Positions 15,061-18,538 of a stretch of DNA of 18,538 nucleotides are shown one piece after another. The position numbers and the translations under genes are program-made. Origin of the DNA: an uncultured Varibaculum sp. GTDB lineage: Bacteria; Actinomycetota; Actinomycetes; Actinomycetales; Actinomycetaceae. The DNA is taken from NCBI GenBank assembly GCA_947255165.1, contig CAMYFZ010000037.1, forward strand, positions 1 through 18,538. The letters run 5' to 3'. Each line of letters starts with the position of its first letter. Position 1 is the stretch's first letter. A model generated the notes under the pieces. The model searched no databases and was not told where the DNA came from. It saw only the letters and a list, made by a program, of their open reading frames with translations.

Positions 15061-17117
15061 GTGAAGAAGAAATCAGTAAGCGTTTGCAATATCTCGACCA
15101 TATTAGTTTGGTGGGGATTGAGGAACGCGGACTGCATGGGATGCTCGACCATGAACGCCAAGACGGTCAACTATTTCTAGTTGACGCCGATATTTACCTA
15201 GACTTGCAGACCGCCGGGGAAAGCGATCAGATTGAAGACACCGTGGATTACTCGCGGATATCCGCCCTGATCAGCCGAATTATTACTGGACCGCCCTGCG
15301 ACCTGTTAGAAAAAGTGGCTACCCAGATCGCCGAAGAAACTTTGGAGCTGCCAAATGTACAGGCGGTACGGATTTGCTTACATAAACCTCAGGCACCCCT
15401 GGGACTAGAAAAAGAGGACGTGTCGGTAACTATTTGGCGCGGCCTCGAGAATCTACTTCCAGAGGAAGAAGGACCTTTGGAAGAAACCGCGCCCCTATCG
15501 CTGGCAGAGATATCCGCGGATGCCCCGGAACCAGAAGCGTTTGAACCTGATGAAACTTCGCAGGAAAAAACAGAAAGTCCTTTGGAACAGGCACCGGATT
15601 CCCCCAGGCAAGTGGTATTAGCGATGGGCGGAAACCTCGGTGAGGTCTCCGATACTTTCCGGGAAGTAATCGCGCAACTATCGCAAACCAGTGGGGTAGG
15701 AGTAGTAGACGTATCACCCCTGGTACGCACAGCTCCGGTACTTAGCGAAGGACAGGAAGACCAGCCGGATTACTTAAATGCGGTAGTAATCCTGTCAACT
15801 ATGCTTTCTCCTTTGGAGCTGCTGCGGGTATTACAAAATCTTGAGGACGAACATGGACGGGTGCGAAGCGAGCATTGGGGGGCGCGCACCCTTGATCTCG
15901 ACATTATTGATTATCAAGGCGCTAACAGCGAGGATGAACAGCTAACTTTGCCGCATCCGCGGGCAAGTCAGCGTGCTTTTGTACTTTTGCCCTGGTCACT
16001 AGTGGCGCCTAGCGCCGAACTTTCCGGTGCGGGCGAAGTGGTAGTTTTGGCGGACTATGCTCCGGATCGGGATGGAGTAAAGGAGATCTACCCAGATTGG
16101 GTAGGTAGCTCTCATTCGGACACAGAAGCAGGCACCGGAGCTGTTCCTTTGCCACGCTGGTCAGCGATTTCTCGCCCTCCGCTTCCTCCGCGAGTCCTCG
16201 ATGATCCTCACGAGCTGCATCCCACCGGCGAAATCACACAAGTAGATAAGCTTAGCTCGCCGCTTCCACCAGCTGCCGAAGGGGCTTCCTCTCCGCAGGT
16301 TCCCCCGCTGCCGGTTCCTCGACTTAGTAATGACCACCCCCAAGCAGCAGTGGTGTTAGACGAAGAACCAGCAGAAATCTCTGGGAAGCCGCATTCGATA
16401 CCGTCAGTATCCGGGGCAGAGGATGCCAGTATCGCTCCTCAGGACTCCGATACCTCAGATCTAGCGGAAAAACCCAAGAAAAAGAGCCTTTGGCAGCGGA
16501 TCAAAGCCTTTTTTGTAGGGGAGAAAGCTGATCCCGAGCAATTTTTGACGGACTTTGAGTGGGAAGCCAACCCCACAGAGCAGGTGGAAAGCTCCGAATA
16601 TTCCTGGCAAGCGTTGCCTAATGCCTCCCTACCTGCCCCGCCTCCCTCACCAGCGCAGACTGCAAGTTTTGAAAAGGCGACCGGAGATCAAAATGACTCT
16701 GCTCAACAGTTGTCGGGCCGCCCGGAGGGGGGAACGGTTAGCGAACCGGCGGAAGCTAGTGGCGCTGAAAAACCGGAAATTAGTGAACCGGAAATTGGCA
16801 AACCGGAAAAGCCTTCTGCGGAAGCGGCAGTGGAAGAGGCAACTGAAAGTATTGAATATGGCAGTGGTCGTCACGCCGGCAGGTTAGTTACCGGTCCGAT
16901 TCCGGTTCCAGAAGAATCTCCGCAGCCGCTTCCCCTGGATATCTCGGCTAGCCCAGTAAATGATCCCAGCGGTTCTGCTACGGAAGAAGAATCTCGGGTT
17001 GAGCGCAAGTCAATTCTGCGTCCGACTACCACCGGACCGGTTCCCGTGGTTAAACCGGAAACAGACCGCACTGAGCAACCCACCGAGGCTTTCAATCCAC
17101 TCCAGGATTCCGAGTAA
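15051..17117 (+). CDS. folBK: Bifunctional dihydroneopterin aldolase / HPPK (FolB-FolK fusion) with long disordered tail
   Basis: This 688-residue protein joins two consecutive folate enzymes. FolB spans about residues 14-131: GLHGMLDHERQDGQ carries catalytic Glu35, and Lys112 lies in LHKPQAPL. After an acidic linker, FolK spans about 186-350: AMGGNLG starts the fold, RTLDLDII supplies the Mg-binding Asp282 and Asp284, and LPHPRASQRAFVLLP is the closing signature. FolB-FolK fusions are known in other Actinobacteria. The odd part is the remaining 338 residues, Pro/Glu/Ser-rich and probably disordered, with a basic aromatic segment KKKSLWQRIKAFFVGEK at 476-492, four TG-x-[IV] motifs starting at Thr362, Thr392, Thr614 and Thr661, and a 5-residue tandem repeat. 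I chose the ATG at 15051 because GGAGGG lies seven bases upstream; a GTG at 15036 is the alternative. It overlaps the end of folP by ten bases. Confidence 0.93.
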   Translation: MSLSEEEISKRLQYLDHISLVGIEERGLHGMLDHERQDGQLFLVDADIYLDLQTAGESDQIEDTVDYSRISALISRIITGPPCDLLEKVATQIAEETLELPNVQAVRICLHKPQAPLGLEKEDVSVTIWRGLENLLPEEEGPLEETAPLSLAEISADAPEPEAFEPDETSQEKTESPLEQAPDSPRQVVLAMGGNLGEVSDTFREVIAQLSQTSGVGVVDVSPLVRTAPVLSEGQEDQPDYLNAVVILSTMLSPLELLRVLQNLEDEHGRVRSEHWGARTLDLDIIDYQGANSEDEQLTLPHPRASQRAFVLLPWSLVAPSAELSGAGEVVVLADYAPDRDGVKEIYPDWVGSSHSDTEAGTGAVPLPRWSAISRPPLPPRVLDDPHELHPTGEITQVDKLSSPLPPAAEGASSPQVPPLPVPRLSNDHPQAAVVLDEEPAEISGKPHSIPSVSGAEDASIAPQDSDTSDLAEKPKKKSLWQRIKAFFVGEKADPEQFLTDFEWEANPTEQVESSEYSWQALPNASLPAPPPSPAQTASFEKATGDQNDSAQQLSGRPEGGTVSEPAEASGAEKPEISEPEIGKPEKPSAEAAVEEATESIEYGSGRHAGRLVTGPIPVPEESPQPLPLDISASPVNDPSGSATEEESRVERKSILRPTTTGPVPVVKPETDRTEQPTEAFNPLQDSE
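16771..16815 (+). repeat. 15-bp tandem repeat in the FolBK tail
   Basis: Units starting at 16771, 16786 and 16801 each begin AACCGGAAA and repeat every 15 bases, coding for three PE[IK]-type pentapeptides (KPEIS, EPEIG, KPEKP). The third unit is diverged. Such in-frame slippage is common in disordered charged tails. Confidence 0.7.
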
Positions 17118-17121
17118 TAAT

Positions 17122-17616
17122 ATGCGTCCGCTGCGAAAACTTACCCTGTTAGCTCTGGGGGCGATTGCGCTGTTGGGGGGATATTTTCTCAGTAACCTGG
17201 CAGTGAAAATGGGGGGCACGCCTTTGCAATTCAGCCCGGTTCTTACGGTGCTGATCTTTTGTGGGGCGGTGGTACTCGCAATTTTTGGGCAGGCAGTCAA
17301 ACGTTTACGCGAGGGTAAGCCCTCCTGGATGCAGCTAGCGAAAGCCCCGCTAGTGGCGCTGGTAGCCCAAGCCTCCGCGGTGTGGTCCGCTTTGTTCTTG
17401 GGGTATTTACTTTCTCAGTTGATTCTGGTTTACCAGCTGCGTCATGCGGAAATGGCCGGCTCGTTTGCAGGGAAGACTATTGCTTTAGCGCTGGTGAATC
17501 TGTTGCTATTGGTGATTGCGCTGCTAGTTGAATCCTGGTGCACTATTAATGACGGTGAGGATGGACCCGCGGGATCAAATCCGGCTCCCGGTGGTGTTAA
17601 TCCGGCTTCCGCCTAA
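17122..17616 (+). CDS. DUF3180 family membrane protein
   Basis: A 164-residue integral membrane protein with four hydrophobic segments, at about residues 6-26, 33-55, 72-103 and 115-140, and a short Gly/Pro/Asn-rich C-terminus. A small four-helix protein directly after folK is the hallmark of the DUF3180 family in Actinobacteria, the position occupied by Rv3605c in Mycobacterium tuberculosis. Its function is unknown. The ATG at 17122 is four bases after the FolBK stop; the nearest Shine-Dalgarno-like AGGA is about 14 bases upstream, so translation is probably coupled to FolBK. In-frame starts upstream would lie within the FolBK gene and are less likely. The family assignment rests on position and topology rather than on a recognised motif. 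Confidence 0.8.
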   Translation: MRPLRKLTLLALGAIALLGGYFLSNLAVKMGGTPLQFSPVLTVLIFCGAVVLAIFGQAVKRLREGKPSWMQLAKAPLVALVAQASAVWSALFLGYLLSQLILVYQLRHAEMAGSFAGKTIALALVNLLLLVIALLVESWCTINDGEDGPAGSNPAPGGVNPASA

Positions 17617-17638
17617 AGCCGTGGGGTAACCTAAGGGC

Positions 17639-18244
17639 ATGAGTCCAGATCAACGCCAGCGCTCTTCCGAGCGGGTACGCCCTTCGCAAACCACTTTTTG
17701 GGTGCGCCGGCTAGTAGCATTGCTAATTTTGGCGGTGCTGATCGCCCTAGTGGTGCTGATTGTTAAGTTTGCCTGGTCGTGGTTGCAGGCGGCAGACGAT
17801 AGTCAGCAACGCGCGCAAGCTGAACAGGCAAAGAAAGAGGTCGTTACCCAACCGACCACCTGCAATCTGGCGAATATTAGCTACAAGTTGGAGCCGGAAA
17901 AGGCTGAAAACCAGGTGGGAGCCGGGGTTAAGTTCAAAGTAGTTTTACATAACACCAAGGGAAAACAGCCTTGCACTATGAATGGGGCTATTGACAAGGT
18001 GGGCGTAAAAGTTGTTACCGGCCAGGAAACGGTTTGGCAATCCTGGAAATGCCAGGGGAAGGTCAATGAACAGCCTTTACTACTCGGAACCGGCATGGAA
18101 TACGACACTACCCTCGCCTGGGATGGGAAAATTAGAAACGGCTGCGACAAGGGTGATATGGCGCAGGCCGGTACCTATCAGGCGATTCCCGTCCTGAACG
18201 GTAAAGAAATCACCGACGCGAAAGCAGTCTTTACTTTGAAGTAG
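17639..18244 (+). CDS. Membrane-anchored protein with a four-cysteine extracellular domain, unrecognised family
   Basis: I do not recognise this 201-residue protein. It has a basic cytoplasmic N-terminus, one membrane helix at about residues 25-46, a charged helical stalk to about 70 and a C-terminal domain of about 130 residues facing outwards. That domain has exactly four cysteines (75, 112, 138, 169), fit for two disulfides, and alternating hydrophobic strands (VGAGVKFKVVLHN, KVGVKVVTG, EYDTTLAWDG, GTYQAIPVLNG) that suggest an Ig-like or other beta-sandwich fold. The ATG follows AAGGGC closely. It starts 22 bases after the DUF3180 stop, so it is probably the last gene of the folate run. 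Its end overlaps the end of the opposing radA gene by 14 bases. Confidence 0.8.
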   Translation: MSPDQRQRSSERVRPSQTTFWVRRLVALLILAVLIALVVLIVKFAWSWLQAADDSQQRAQAEQAKKEVVTQPTTCNLANISYKLEPEKAENQVGAGVKFKVVLHNTKGKQPCTMNGAIDKVGVKVVTGQETVWQSWKCQGKVNEQPLLLGTGMEYDTTLAWDGKIRNGCDKGDMAQAGTYQAIPVLNGKEITDAKAVFTLK

Positions 18245-18538
18245 GTTCCCCTTCGGGGAGGGCAATCATAACTGCTTCTGCCAGGTTAGTGACTGGATGT
18301 AGGGTCATTCCTCTGGGGGCAGTAACTTCATCGGCGCCCAGGCGAGGAATCAGGGCGTGGCGAAAACCTAGTCGCGCGGCCTCGGATAAGCGCTGCCCGC
18401 ACCCTACGGTGGCGCGGATTTCTCCGGTCAGGGACACTTCCCCAATAGCCACCATTTTTTCTAGGGGAGGACGCGACTGGGCAGCACTGGTGATCGCTAA
18501 CGCCACTGCCAGGTCAACTGCCGGTTCGCTGGTTTTGG
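18231..18538 (-). CDS. radA: DNA repair protein RadA, C-terminal part (cut by window end)
   Basis: Only the last 102 or so residues of a minus-strand gene are visible; the frame stays open to the window edge. The segment KTSEPAVDLAVALAIT, followed by VAIGEVSLTGEIRATVGCGQRL and GFRHALIPRLG, is the Lon-protease-like C-terminal domain of RadA (Sms), a hexameric helicase that promotes branch migration in recombinational repair. The conserved GEVSLTGEIR stretch makes the call secure. The N-terminal zinc finger, Walker and KNRFG motifs lie outside the window. Its stop codon falls inside the opposing four-cysteine protein gene, a 14-base convergent overlap. Confidence 0.93.
   Translation of the reverse strand, partial: KTSEPAVDLAVALAITSAAQSRPPLEKMVAIGEVSLTGEIRATVGCGQRLSEAARLGFRHALIPRLGADEVTAPRGMTLHPVTNLAEAVMIALPEGEPTSK

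Noticed and set aside
16555..16887. 110-codon alternate frame inside the FolBK tail, rich in Arg and Lys
   Set aside because: It arises from the repetitive GC-biased tail sequence; the FolBK frame is continuous and uses normal codons.
18247..18259. TCCCC-TTC-GGGGA hairpin after the four-cysteine protein gene
   Set aside because: The short stem lies within radA coding sequence and has no T-run, so I do not call it a terminator.
1..18538. CRISPR array, toxin-antitoxin pair, phage or transposase genes
   Set aside because: I looked for regularly spaced repeats, small gene pairs and integrase or transposase motifs on both strands and found none.

Overview
The window looks like chromosome from a moderate-GC Actinobacterium. 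The evidence is the gene order ppa / dacB-tilS-hpt-ftsH-folE-folP-folBK-DUF3180, which parallels the mycobacterial ppa-PBP4-mesJ-hpt-ftsH-folE-folP-folB-folK neighbourhood, plus the fused FolB-FolK protein, several GTG starts and roughly 50% GC. A member of the Actinomycetaceae (for example a Varibaculum- or Mobiluncus-like organism) is my best guess; it is an inference and the sequence does not prove it.

Layout. Positions 1-630 hold no convincing gene but carry several strong palindromes and short tandem duplications. From 631 to 5695, all on the minus strand, lies a carbohydrate uptake locus: in transcription order a lipoprotein sugar-binding protein, two ABC permeases, a LacI-family repressor and a DUF624 membrane protein. 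A 22-bp perfect palindrome of LacI-operator type sits just upstream of the binding-protein gene. No ATPase and no glycosidase is encoded here, so the transporter presumably borrows an ATPase and the sugar is unknown. Positions 5956-7323 (minus) encode a secreted coiled-coil NlpC/P60 peptidoglycan hydrolase, flanked by its own terminator and a possible MtrA-like box. Positions 7582-8130 (minus) encode inorganic pyrophosphatase, ended by a large hairpin.

From 8256 to 18244 a dense plus-strand run encodes PBP4-type carboxypeptidase (dacB), tRNA-Ile-lysidine synthetase (tilS), hypoxanthine phosphoribosyltransferase (hpt), the FtsH protease, then the folate genes folE, folP and a folB-folK fusion, a DUF3180 membrane protein and a membrane-anchored four-cysteine protein. 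dacB/tilS and folP/folBK overlap, and ftsH/folE and folBK/DUF3180 are almost contiguous, which suggests translational coupling. The folate set converts GTP to dihydroneopterin triphosphate (FolE), then dihydroneopterin to 6-hydroxymethyl-dihydropterin pyrophosphate (FolB and FolK), and condenses that with pABA (FolP). The window ends inside a convergent radA gene on the minus strand.

Most genes are ordinary core functions. The least explained items are the roughly 340-residue disordered C-terminal tail of the FolB-FolK fusion, which carries a recurring TG-x-[IV] motif and a basic aromatic amphipathic segment; a group of look-alike intergenic palindromes; and the operator and hairpin architecture of the sugar-transport locus. 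I did not find a clearly new defence, mobile or biosynthetic system.
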